Part shown: in pieces, positions 53,523-64,000 of the stretch | Numbering within the stretch: the first letter of the stretch is position 1 | How the letters are laid out: each line of letters begins with the position of its first letter | Notes under the pieces: model-generated | What the model was told of the DNA's origin: nothing | The model's database searches: none | What the model saw: the letters and a program-made list of their open reading frames with translations, nothing else | Translations under genes and position numbers: made by a program | DNA from: Ixodes scapularis | Taxonomy: Eukaryota > Arthropoda > Arachnida > Ixodida > Ixodidae | Direction of reading: 5' to 3' | NCBI RefSeq assembly: GCF_016920785.2 | Contig: NW_024609880.1 | Location: forward strand, 60,401,292 to 60,465,291 | Length of the DNA: 64,000 bases

Positions 53523-53566
53523 GACGTCATCTGATGGACCATCAGATGACGTCTGATGGTCCATCA
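53523..53566. repeat. Perfect palindrome and overlapping inverted repeats
   Basis: GACGTCATCTGATGG, one A, then its exact inverse, immediately followed by TGATGG-T-CCATCA. Weaker inverse similarity extends to about 53500 and 53600. It lies about 115 bp upstream of cuticle copy 3, where the promoter and first exon should be. Confidence 0.7.
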
Positions 53567-53679
53567 CGTTCCACCAAGGCTGCTGACTGGCAGTCAGTGT
53601 CCCAAATTACGTAGCTTGATGGAATTTTCAATAGAGTAATATTTGTCACGTAAACTTAACTGTGGCGCTTTCATTGTAG

Positions 53680-54964
53680 GTCTTTCTTTGCTGCCTTTCC
53701 GCCTATGTAGCTGCCGGAGTGGTTGAAGAATACGTAAGTATTGATATGACATTCTTTGTAACACAACATACTCATATTATAGCAGACGTTATACGTTTCC
53801 AGAAATTATTTAACATATACAAACTCGTAAAACAGTGCACAAAAAATATTTTTTTAAAATGGCTTAATAGAAAAGTTTCGCTCATTTACTCATCTTGGAA
53901 GAGGTCAACATTAGTTAAGGCACCCTATTATATGTAGTTTAGTTGTAAAAAAAGTATGGTTTTGACTATTGAAAAAAATATTTGAATGGCATCTGACTAA
54001 TGGGATCATGCAGACTCTCGAACGTAAAACAAAGAAAAGTCGTGTTTATAAAATTCACGTGGGAGTGCCTTAACGCCCGCAGCTCCCAGTATACGTAAAC
54101 TCGCAACGCAGAGCTCAACAATCATTTTTTCGGTTCGATACCTACCGCTCGCCATTTCAATGCGGATGTGAATTGTAACGGCCTTCACACACGTATAACT
54201 ACTGCGTGACGCACGTTAAAGAACCAATGTTAGAAATCCTCTCGGTAAGCTTCGTATTTACACAGAGGACCAGTATTTCCTACAGAAAGGTCAGACATAC
54301 ATCTCGCTGTATAAACATTCAACTTCAAATTTGTGTTTGCTTAAGTTCGACTGTTCAATAATATTATATTTATTTCGAAGCACGTCAAAAAATAAAAAAA
54401 CGTATCAGTGAAAAGGGAACATATGTTCTAAAATGTATTATATTCACAAAATCGAATTAATAATATGGTAAACCTCGATCGAGGAGCTAAACCTCACATA
54501 TTTCCTCGTGCGACATATCCATCTTCAACACGACTTGACCGCGTTCGTTCCAGCCTCCCCAGCCATACAGCTTCGCCTACGACAACACCGACGAGCACGG
54601 CACCCGCATCGCCCACGAAGATAGCGCCGACGCCAACAACGCCAGGGTGGGATCCTACAGCTACTCTGACGCCTCAGGAATAACCCGCGCTGTGAAGTAC
54701 ACCGCCGACGCCATCGGCTTCCACGCCACCGTCGAGACGAACGAGCCAGGCACCAAGGGCTCCTACCCCGCTGACGTGCAGGTCGCCTCCTTCGCCGTCA
54801 AGAGTCCCGTTCCTGTTAGCTTGAAGGCCGTTCAGCCTGTTCCAGTCACCGTCCAGGCTGTCCACGCTGCCCCAGTTGTTCACGCCATCCATGCTGTTAC
54901 AGTGGGTCACGCTATATCCCACGCTCCCATATCCTACTCCTTCGGACAGGCTAAGAGCGCCTAA
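53680..54964 (+). pseudogene. Cuticle protein 3, copy lacking promoter and first exon
   Basis: Exon 2 (53680-53733) and exon 3 (54554-54964) align with genes 1, 2 and 4. Both keep their splice sites and are open in frame to TAA, with the same chitin-binding region (YSFAYDNTDEHGTRIAHEDS, then GSYSYSDASGITRAVKYTAD) and an A/P/V/H-rich tail. The 12-base first exon (ATG TTC TCC AAG) and the TATA promoter of the paralogues are not found upstream; instead there is a palindrome, a tRNA-like repeat and a small unrelated exon. The start codon is therefore missing. It carries more changes at conserved positions than the other copies (for example D-E-H-G for D-E-F-G, and AVTVGHA in the tail). It is probably a 5'-truncated duplicate, though a distant alternative first exon cannot be excluded. 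Confidence 0.75.
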
Positions 54965-57900
54965 ATCTGACTATTTATGGTAAAATGAACCAAGGTTTTA
55001 TTTATAATAACATGTATACTTTTGTGTATTTATTTATCTTTTGTGGTGGTGGTCTGGTCTGTATTTCGTTTCTACGTCACAGTTTGTTTTTAGTGTTTAG
55101 TATTTGCGACTTGACATCAAGGAGTGTACTACAGAAAGCATTGCTGACGTGGGCCCAGGAGCGGCATAAACCAGTGTTTAAGATAAGCAACAAGCGGCCT
55201 GATATTGTGCTTTTCATCAGTAAATAAATCACAATTTAGGGAGTGATCTAAATCACAACGCTTTAAATATGATAATTTAAAACTAATATTTATAGCAAAC
55301 GCAATTCGAAAATTATTATTCTTGCACTATTTCTTGTCATTTTATGCTTTCCGTGCGCACGTATTTTGTTACTGTTAAAAAAATATCATCACGCAAGAAA
55401 ATATTTATATTAACCTTAACCAAACTGCGGTGCTTTTCTGAGGAAATCGCAGTTGAACTACGCTTCTACCATCTATTTCATTCGTCAGTTAAAACAATAA
55501 AATTCGCTTACTTGCACACACATGCAGAGCGACAAAGATAGAGAAAGAGAGAAATAGAAAAAGAGAGACAGAGAGGCAGGGTAATGGAATTTTAGATCTA
55601 AAATGAAGCTTTCCTAGGCCAGTATTTTTTTTCTTCCACAAGGTCGTTACCGCTTTTATGATACTATATCACCGTATTTTGAAACTAAAGAAAAGCAGTT
55701 GCTGACAGGTGACTGGCAAAATGTGCTCGAGCTCAAAGGTCGTAATTTCGTGTCGTTCAATAGCTTTATTGCTTTGCACTTTTGGTGATGCGTGAGGATG
55801 CTTTATAAATTCATGGTCGCGGAGATTCTGATATGATAATCATAAGAGAGCACATGCGTTCTTTTACAAAGTTATGAATGTTTGAACTCTAGACACATGG
55901 TGTTATCATAAACGAAAAAAGTAGCTTAAGTGCGAATGTAAAGAGATAGTGCAATGTTAGTTTAGTTTTCATAGTTAGAATATGAATTTTTTTCAAAAAT
56001 AATTCTAATATTCTTAGAAAGGGTGGGGCAGAATGAGTTTATAGGGGCGCCTCATGTCACAGTAGTATTAAATATAACACCAATGAATCTAACTTGTCCC
56101 CCAAACTCGACACCGATACCACTAAGAAAAATTGACGGCGTGTTAAGGAGATACTGGAGCGGATTTGTATTTGAGAAAACCTTTTAAATCTTCATTTGAC
56201 CTCCAGGACCACGAATATCAAAGCTAAATTTTATATTGTTGCCCCAGGTAGTCACAACAGCACCTTCAAAATAGCGCTCAAGCCCCACCTTCCCGGTGCA
56301 TTTCCGTGGAGGAAAGAATCGTGACTTCTTATACTGGGACTTCAGCATTTCCGCGTCTTCCTCAAGCCTTAACGGAGCAGTCAAAACACTGCACGCGTTT
56401 CCTCACAAGCGACACGCGCAAGGAAATTAAAACGTCTAATTGTGATGGCAAACCCTGCAGGGTTTTTTTTTTAATTTTTGTTGCGTTTATTTGGGTCAAA
56501 TGCTTGTGATATTCAAATCAAAGGTCACAACTACGATAGAATTTACCGTTAACTCGCGTTAACTCGTTTCTTTTTTTAAAATCCTCTTCTACTGTTTTTT
56601 GAATACATGTTTTTTTAAGTGTGGTTTAGATATTTTTGGTCATGTCCAGTAAATAGTAACCGGCAATTGTCCAAATGATGCTACCATTCGGTTTCCACTC
56701 TTGGATAGCTAGTTAAATGCCAGGAGTAGGCATCACTGCTGGTGTTTTTGACATATGGAATCTTTTCGCTCATCTATGGCACATAGATGGGGACCTTGAT
56801 AAAAACCGCACTTGTCTATTTCTTTGGCTCATCACATATAAAGTACCTTGACCCTAACTCCGTAGTGCAAAGCATTACACAGACAATGTTAGGCCTCTAG
56901 GTTGCCAAATATTAGGCCAGGTTTCTCAATCGTAGGGGCGTAAAACTCATGCGAGCGATGCCGGAGTATGAGGTCACAAATGCATAGTTTTTATTCCTGG
57001 CAGTGCATTCTTTATTATGGGGAACTACGAGTTTGGCTACATTGAAATATCCAGACTATGCACTTTAAACTTGTTATATATACACGAATTGCTCATAGAC
57101 ATTTCCATTGTAGGACTCGTGACCTCCAACGACTGCGCAGATAAAATAATAGTACGATGCATTAAGATTACCTTTAGTAAAAGGCTGAGTGCCTAAGTAA
57201 CCACCACTTAAGTTAGAAAAATATATTTTATCCTGAATCATCATTTTACATTATAGAGAATTGGAGCCGAACCTTAAGCAGCCATATGTGGGGTGCGCAC
57301 ACAGAAGAGTTTCACGGACTCCTGAATAGTAAGTTAATCATTTAAATAAAATTTCAATATACGATGTCGGATAAGTTATTCTTCATAAACGTAAAGCAAC
57401 CATCTGGATACGGATTTCTAAATTTGCGGTATCGATTAATAATACGGAGGTGATAAAAGTAAAACATCGTAATAAATCAGGGTTTTATTAAGGCTGGAAA
57501 TGATTAATATATTTGATATAAAAAGATTGAAGTAGCATGCTGTTTAAGTATTTTCTTAAACACATGCAAGATTAGTAAAGAGAGCTAACGTTATTTTCTG
57601 TATGTGATTGTTTATTATATTTATAAAAAAAGAACGACTGTGGGATCAAGCTAGTAATTCTTCCAGTGATAAGCACCATAAAATTTAGTGCTACGAATAT
57701 TCTACTGCTGTTTTTAAGATCAATAATGAATTCAGGTCCTGAAATAACAATACACTTTTTTAAAACTATTATTCGTGTTTGCGGCGACAAATATCAGTCA
57801 GAAAAAAAATTAATATTTGGTTTCTATAAACGTTAGATGAATAATTTTGTCTCCGGTTGTCATAAATGTTAGTAACACACTTTTAAGACCTAGTTTTGTC

Positions 57901-58502
57901 AATATTCATATTATGTTAAATTTTTTCCCAATCCACAATTTCACGGTGGATATCAGGCACCATCAGTTGAATGTTACTTCGGCGTATCACTTTCAAGTCC
58001 AAGTCATTACAAAGTCAAAAGTTTTCCGTTAATTTTTTTACATGTTAAGTCAAGACACTTTGGGGTATGATTTGGCACCGGCTATTTCTACAACGCTTGC
58101 CATACACAAAGTAATCAGTTTATCAAGTTACCAAATCTTTAGGGTAAATGCATTAACTTTGCCGACAATGCGCCGTGAACATTAATAAAATTCCAATGTA
58201 AACAAACAAACAAATTCAGTCGGCAGTCACACGAGTGTACCCGAGTAGTCAAGGGCTTTAAAGTACTGCAATTTCCTCTTGGCTTCAAATTAGCAATCAG
58301 GGCAGTCACCAAATCCGCATACTCCACCTTATCCCCCCGTCCGCCTTGGCAATGCACCAGTCTTGGCCGTTGCACTTACTCGAACACCCATGTCGATGCT
58401 CGCTCGCGTCCCGTGAGAATCTGAAAACCTGTCTCTTTGCCATGCTTACACGACTGAATTGTTAAAAAGCTCGTCGTCGGCAGAGGAATTCAACCAAAGG
58501 TA
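54965..58502. other. 3.5 kb AT-rich spacer
   Basis: No gene recognised. A minus-strand frame at 56384-56184 overlaps repeat-like sequence (GGAGATACTGGAGCGGATTT region) and has no domain. An AG-rich stretch (55525-55580) is low complexity. Confidence 0.5.
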
Positions 58503-58510
58503 TATAAAAG
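58503..58510 (+). promoter_or_regulatory. TATA box of cuticle gene 4
   Basis: TATAAAAG, within TATATAAAAG, about 74 bases upstream of the ATG. The surrounding promoter differs from that of genes 1 and 2. Confidence 0.75.
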
Positions 58511-58583
58511 CCGCCTCAAGCAAAGAATCACCACCAGGTTCTTTCTGTGTCTAACCAGAAAAGTATCTCTCTCATCTCTCATC

Positions 58584-59888
58584 ATGTTCTCCAAGGTGCG
58601 ACCGTAATACAAGAACAATTTAGCTGTATAGATTTACCGATGTTACGGACCGTTAAAGCGAGTGAGCAAGTGACCGAAATTTAACGGCGCCCTCCTTTTC
58701 CAGGTCCTTCTTTGCTGCCTTTTCGCCTATGTGGCTGCCGGAGTGGTTGAAGAATACGTAAGTAATAATGACTTTCCTTCGAACGTAAAAGATGCGTCAT
58801 ATATCTCACTACGGATACATTTGCTGCGACAAATTAATTAAATGAACAGATTAGAAAGTGTACAATCAGATATAAACTTAAATACAATCAACCTTAAGGT
58901 TTTGTCTTCAGAGAAAACAGCTATAGAAATCTCGCAAGCTGTCGGAATTTTATGGGCTCTTTCAAATATAGTTGCACATTTTTCACAAGAAACTATGACG
59001 CCACATTGAGTCCAAAAGAGGCCTAAATTTTATACCGTTCGACTAATGGTGCCTTTAAGAAACAGTTGGGCTGGCGAACTTCGACCAAAGGGTGATTAGA
59101 GTACACAAAAAATGGTTTTAGTTCCTTATTGCCCCGCAGCTATCAGCACGTTGAGCGATAGCTCGCACTGCACATCCGAGGGACCCTTCTCTGGCTCGAT
59201 ACTCGCCCTAGCCCATTACAATATCGATCAGCGTCCTACCTGTTTCACTACAGCGCGATGCACGCTACAGACTCTTAGTCTGCAGTCCCGCAGTTCTGGC
59301 GAATGTTCCCTTCTAAAGTGCGAACCAGTTGAGTTCCTACTCCAAAGCATGACCGGAACATTGCTGAATAAATAAACAACATCAAAATTTCCGTTGCTAG
59401 AGTGTGTTCAATCACTATTTTATGTGGTCTCAGGTCACATATTAATGTTCATCTTCACAACACCGTTTTAATTTCAGCCACCCCAGCCATACAGCTTCGC
59501 GTACGACAACACCGACGAGTTCGGCACCCGCATCGCCCAAGAGGAGAGTGCCGACGCCAACAACGCCAGGGTGGGATCCTACAGCTACACCGATGCCGCC
59601 GGAATGACCCGTACCGTGAGGTACACCGCCGACGCCACCGGCTTCCACGCCACCGTCGAGACCAACGAGCCAGGCACCAAGAGCTCCAACCCCGCTGACG
59701 TTCAGGTCGCCTCCTCTGCCGTCGAGGGCCCAGCCCCGGTCGTCGTGAAGGCCGTTCAGCCTGCCCCAGTCACCGTCCACGCCGTTCAGGCTGCTCCAGT
59801 TGTTCACGCCATCCACGCTGCTCCAGTGGTTCACGCCATTTCTCACGCTCCCATCTCCTTCTCCTTCGGCCAGGCTAAGAGTGCCTAA
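58584..59888 (+). CDS. Cuticle protein 4 (chitin_bind_4 / RR-type), three exons
   Basis: Exons 58584-58595 (MFSK), 58704-58757 and 59478-59888, phase 0 with GT/AG borders; 158 aa. It has the same signal peptide, MFSKVLLCCLFAYVAAG, as proteins 1 and 2 but different codons. The chitin-binding region carries AQEESADANN and YTDAAGMTRTV changes. The tail (AVQPAPVTVHAV, then AISFSFGQAKSA type) matches copy 3 rather than copies 1 and 2, so copies 3 and 4 form a second subgroup. AATAAA follows at 59906. It is expected to be a secreted chitin-associated cuticle protein. No lesion was seen. Confidence 0.93.
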
Positions 59889-59905
59889 ATCTGAGTTTGA
59901 GTTAA

Positions 59906-59911
59906 AATAAA
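59906..59911 (+). terminator. Poly(A) signal of cuticle gene 4
   Basis: AATAAA 18 bases after the stop codon. Confidence 0.65.
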
Positions 59912-61245
59912 CCTTATTAGGACATATTTATACGTTATCGTTTCATTCTGAGGTGTCGCAAGCTAATTGTGTACTTTGTTTTCTTCCCGGTATTTAACTT
60001 TATTCTTAGTCTTCCCGATTAAAGTCACAGGAGAGTAGCACTCGACGCCATATCAGTGGAAGTTCAGGATGGGTGAAATAGAAGGAAAGAGGGTGGGAAA
60101 ACTGTCACACAGGTGTTTTGTCTGCTTTGTGCTACGTACGTACAAAAACTGAAATCTGCAATCCCTTTGTTGATCTATGTGTGTATCCTCACTAGTGACT
60201 TAAACGGTAAAAACGTACCGGTTTTTGTTTTTTTTGTTTTATGAAAACGGGTGGGAGAGTTAGGTTAGTGCGTCATCAATTTATATATCAAGATCGCGGG
60301 TCTCAAGATTGGAGGATAATCGTCATGGTAAGTTGGCTAATTAAAGAAAATTTGTTAATCACCTTTTAGTTATTGTTTTTGGGCGCATTTTAAAATCGGA
60401 GTATCGACGGCAAATACCATTAGAGGCCAGACAAGTTTAAAAAATTAGCGAAAGGGTAATGGTGTTTGAGTTATTAATCAATCAGTTCTGGCGTTTTTTT
60501 CACCCGATTTTAAAAGTGCGCCCAAAAAGGGTGTCGCAGGCCGGGCCCAGAATGACGCTTGGATAAGTGATGTGGTCGTTTTTTTTTTTTTTCGTTTTTT
60601 TTTTTTTTTGCTTCCATGTTCGGCAGCATGTCCGTGGTGGGTGCGAAAAATAGGTAACACAAATGACGACGTGACTGTAGCAACTACGTAAGTTGTCTTA
60701 ACTTCATTAGGGTCAGAGCTTCCGGCTCACGCCTCGCACACTATTTTATATCGGTCGAAAAGCACGAACATCGATCTATGAATATATTACCCATGATATT
60801 TTGCTCGTTTTATCAATTATTCTGGCCTCCAATACTTTTTGTAGTCCATACTCCAATTGAACCATGACCTCTAAGCAAATCATTAAAATATATAAAAAAG
60901 TTTTAGTTAACTAGTAAACTTATGATGACAATTATTTCGTCATTTAATCTCCGCCGAGCATGATAAATACATCGTAAAGTGGACACTCTGTTTAACATTT
61001 ATCCCAGTTTCACTATAGGTCTGCTCCGAATTAAAGTCAAAGACCCTGTATCAACAAAGATAAATTTTTCTCTCCTTCACTGCATGAGCCAAAGATGGAC
61101 AATTTGCGGAATATATTTCTGCATTATATTTGAATACTAAAAATGGGGAATTTCAAATACAAATGTTTTCTAGTCAGCTCCATATAAGGTGTTAGTAAAA
61201 AGAATGACCCTAGACCCTGTTTTTTGATAACAACAAACATAATAT
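59912..61245. other. AT-rich spacer with T runs
   Basis: No gene supported. Two T runs (60580-60591 and 60595-60609) produce spurious Lys-rich frames on the minus strand. Confidence 0.5.
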
Positions 61246-61735
61246 ATAAAAGAGAAGGATGCACATTTCATGAATGGTAAATATTCCTCTTTTATTTCTG
61301 ATGGGTGTATTTTTGAGTGCTAATGTATATCTAATTCTTGCTTAATAGTTTATGTATTTTTATAAAAGCTACATCATTTGACAGGCACTAAAAGTAACAG
61401 GCAGTTTTTTTTGCGTATCTTACACCGAACACATTTTATTTCATTAGAGAGCATTTCCTTTTTTGCGCACTTAGTCATGGAAAGAAAGATAAAAGAGAAG
61501 GATGCGCATTATATGAATGGTAAAAAATAAGCTTTTTTTAACTTCGCATGGGTGTATATTTGAGTGCTAAAGTATGTCTAATTCTTGCTTAGTATTGTAT
61601 ATATTTATAAAAGCTTCACTATTTGGCAGGCACTAAATCTAATATGCAGTACGTTTTTCCGAATATCATACGCCGAACACATATTATTTCAATAGACAGC
61701 ATTTCCATTTTGGGCGCTTAGTCATGGAAACCTAG
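61246..61735 (+). repeat. Tandem duplication, two units of about 243 bp
   Basis: Units beginning TATAAAAGAGAAGGATGC start at 61246 and at about 61489. Shared landmarks include GGGTGTAT.TTTGAGTGCTAA, TCTAATTCTTGCTTA, CAGGCACTAAA and CTTAGTCATGGAAA. Visible divergence suggests an old event. AT-rich and non-coding. Confidence 0.75.
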
Positions 61736-62559
61736 ACACCACTAATTTCTTTGGCAAAGGCTTGGAACTATATTAGCCAATTTTTTTAGAACATATTCTA
61801 ATGTGCAAAAATAGACCGTGTGATTTTTTTTATTCAAATTTTTGCAACGTCCCTAAAAATTACTATTGGACTTTTAATTCGATAAACCTTTTGTAGAGGT
61901 ATTTTATATTCGACCATTGCTAGTTTGACCGTTTCTTTTAGCTTTGCCGCGCCTACTACAGCAGTGGCCCAAAGAAATTAGATATAAATTATTATGACAC
62001 AGTAATGTTGCTGAAGGATTTTCAACAACAGCTAAAAATCATCATAGGGGCTATACTGCAGTTCATATTACCGCAGATGGAAAAGGATCGAGAAGCGTAA
62101 TACTGCAAATAATGGTTTAATCGGCATACTTGTGCCAGAAACAAATCAAGAACGAGTGCAGAGAAAACAACATTGAGCTGCGAGGCGCAAGCAGCGAGCG
62201 TCGAGGCGTCGGCGTGACAGGCGGCTAGCGCTTGGGTGCGAGAGTGAGTCGGGAACGCCATGCTGGGCTCCTTATCTATTACCTTCGGTATCTCGACCAT
62301 TCGGCCTAGAAAGTTCGAGCGTCGAACCATCGGGACACTGACTGCGCAAGAGCATGTTGTCATTTTTGTCTATTACAATTTGGGTAAGAGTAAACGCGGG
62401 ACATTACGCCTACCCCTAAAAAATCGCAGCGTCTGTATGCGATTTTAATAAAAATCATACGAAGTTAGACCAAATGACCGAACATAGTGTACTGGGGAAT
62501 CGTATAACCCGTGATTAGTCCTCAGACCTGTCTATCATAGAATCACTTTAGACGAAATA
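61736..62559. other. Spacer, possibly the 3' LTR side of the gypsy remnant
   Basis: The GC-richer stretch at 62150-62350 lies directly beyond the C-terminal end of the minus-strand gypsy polyprotein, where an LTR would be expected, but no LTR pair can be shown in this window. Confidence 0.3.
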
Positions 62560-64000
62560 CTTGCACCACTTCCGTTCGCCACTGGAGGCAGCCTGATGGT
62601 CGGGTTCGGTTGCGGAGCACTTCGTAAGTCAAGTCCTCAAACAGACGAATAACCTTGAAGGGTCTCAAGTACCGTTTTAGTAGTTTCTCGCTGAGTCCGC
62701 GGCGGCACATGGGTGTCCGCATCTACACCCTGTCTCAGGGATCGAAATGGGCGTCGCGACGGCAAAAGTTGTACCGGCCGGCGTCGATATGTTGCTGTGC
62801 CAGGATCTGTAGGTGGGCTGGCTGGCGAACATGTTCTGCCCGCTGGGTGACCAAGTGGGCGTCGTGAGTGCTGTCGTCTGCGGGGCTGTGGCGCAGCATC
62901 GTGTCGAGCATGGTCGAAACCTTTCTCCCGCGTACCAGCTACAATGGTGTCACTCCGGTGGTCTCTTGAACCGCAGTGTTGTAAAGTAGGTGAACATGAT
63001 ATAGGGTAAGACCTCGTCCCACGTCGTGTGTTCTACGTTCAGGTATATCCAGATTATATCGTCGATGGTCATGTTGAGCCGATGCGCCAGTCTGTTGGTC
63101 TACGGATGGTACGCAGTGGTTGGACGATGACTAGTGTGGCTTAGCCGAAATTCTCCTCAGTCGGCTGGACCATGAACGGTGACCCTCGGTCAGTTATCAG
63201 GACCTCAGGGGCGTCGTTCTGCAAAACAGAAACAAAATTATAAAAAATCTTGACGATGTTTGCAGCAGTACTAAAAGGAAGGGCATTTGCCTCAGCGTAC
63301 AGAGCTAGCTAATACGTGGCGACGGTTATCCAGCGGTTCCCTGCCGCTGACGCTGGGAAAAGCCTTAGTATATCCATTCTGGTCTCCTTAAATGGAGCAC
63401 CAGGCAGCGCAATCGATTGCAAGAGTCCTGATGGCTTCGTTGGAGGCTTTTGGCGTCGTTGGTACTCAATGGCACGATCTTGTGTACTGGTGAACGTTCT
63501 TCAAACGCTTAGGCCAGTAATAATTCTTATGGATTTGAGCCAGAGTCCAGCTGTGACCGAGGTGTCCGGACGTCGGGTCGTCATGGCAGGCTTCGAAGAT
63601 CTTCTCTCGAAGACCGGAAGGGATTACCAAGAGCCACGTCCAGCTGCTGTCGCATAAGTTATTTCTCTAGAGGACGCCTTGCCAAGTGGGGAAAGTTGGA
63701 AATTCTCTTGAGAAGGAAGTGCGAACTGTACTTCACGGTCCTTCTAAGTGCCCGATCACAGCACGAAATAGAGAATCGTCTCGCTGCAGTTTGTCCATCT
63801 TATTGACGTTCACCGCTCTTAGAAAACAATCCTCGTCGTTGTCGTTGGTGCCGGTAGGAGCTGACTCGATGTGGGCCCAAGACAGGCAGTCGACATCGCT
63901 GTGCTTGCTGCCTGAGTTGTAGACTACGGTCGCGGCGAACTCCTGTAGCCGTAGGGTCCGTAGAGCGAGGCCTCCTGAGGGATCAATAATCAATGATATT
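62560..64000 (-). pseudogene. Ty3/gypsy pol remnant (RNase H end, integrase), running off the window
   Basis: Read on the minus strand from the right edge. 63993-63733 encodes the RNase H/connection region (DPSGGLALRTLRLQEFAATV, SGSKHSDVDCLSWAH). About 63230-62880 holds the integrase core (APEVLITDRGSPFM, then degraded YHP and N-rich motifs). About 62800-62640 holds the integrase C-terminal part that in this family precedes an RRGLS.KLL.RY box. Many stops and frameshifts interrupt it. The order and motifs fit the Mdg3-like gypsy elements common in ticks. The protease and RT would lie beyond 64000. Confidence 0.75.

Noticed and set aside
53555..53585. ACGTTCCACCAAGG upstream of cuticle copy 3 as a decayed MFSK first exon
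   Set aside because: It can be aligned to the paralogous exon only with substitutions and a gap, and it lies within a foldback repeat that explains it better.
54465..54683. Pro/Thr/Ser-rich frames overlapping the cuticle exon 3 copies
   Set aside because: Shifted-frame readings of the conserved chitin-binding exon; they change or end at indels between paralogues.
1..64000. CRISPR arrays, operons or bacterial defence systems
   Set aside because: Spliced genes, poly(A) signals and eukaryotic retroelements throughout; the tandem repeats lack spacer structure.

Overview
The window looks like nuclear DNA of an arthropod, most likely a hard tick. It has a cluster of cuticle (chitin-binding) genes with one conserved three-exon layout, spliceosomal introns, and a dense load of hAT, BEL/Pao, Ty3/gypsy, CR1-like and Penelope-like elements plus many foldback MITEs. 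The tick assignment is inference from these families; no rRNA or mitochondrial marker is present. The only clear host genes are the cuticle genes. Nearly everything else that codes is mobile-element protein.

Region 1 (1-3993) holds remnants of two hAT transposons and a hAT-type MITE. Region 2 (3996-18363) is the main discovery: an apparently complete 14.4-kb cut-and-paste transposon with identical 14-bp terminal inverted sequences (3994-4007 and 18352-18365, flanking TA included). It carries two convergent spliced genes. The plus-strand gene (five exons, 466 aa, all junctions in frame) joins a SWIM zinc-finger region to a YqaJ/lambda-exonuclease-type nuclease. The minus-strand gene (four exons) joins an N-terminal THAP DNA-binding domain to a DDE_Tnp_4 transposase; its only visible lesion is one frameshift near the C-terminus, after the catalytic triad. 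THAP/DDE transposase plus YqaJ nuclease fits the ISL2EU (IS4EU) class as I recall it. Intron 4 of the nuclease gene contains a second, long-inverted-repeat element that encodes its own decayed SWIM protein, so a related element sits inside this one, itself interrupted by a MITE.

Region 3 (about 19.8-33.8 kb) is a run of TIR elements and AT-rich spacer with cuticle gene 1 at 21.9-23.5 kb. Region 4 (33.8-45.9 kb) has a broken CR1/L2-like retrotransposon, cuticle gene 2 (a segmental duplicate of gene 1, promoter included) and a decayed, internally deleted BEL/Pao element. Region 5 (46071-52436) is a very young Penelope-like complex: one inverted 5'-truncated copy, one direct 5'-truncated copy and one full-length copy with an intact 806-aa RT/GIY-YIG protein, all bounded by a single 12-bp target duplication. 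Region 6 (52.4-64 kb) has a small BEN-like gene candidate, a tRNA-like SINE candidate, a third cuticle copy lacking promoter and first exon, an intact fourth cuticle gene, a tandem duplication, and a degraded Ty3/gypsy pol on the minus strand running out of the window.

The cuticle genes encode secreted extracellular matrix proteins that probably bind chitin together. The two transposon genes are expected to act together in the nucleus: THAP for end recognition, DDE for cutting and joining, and the YqaJ nuclease in an unknown accessory step.
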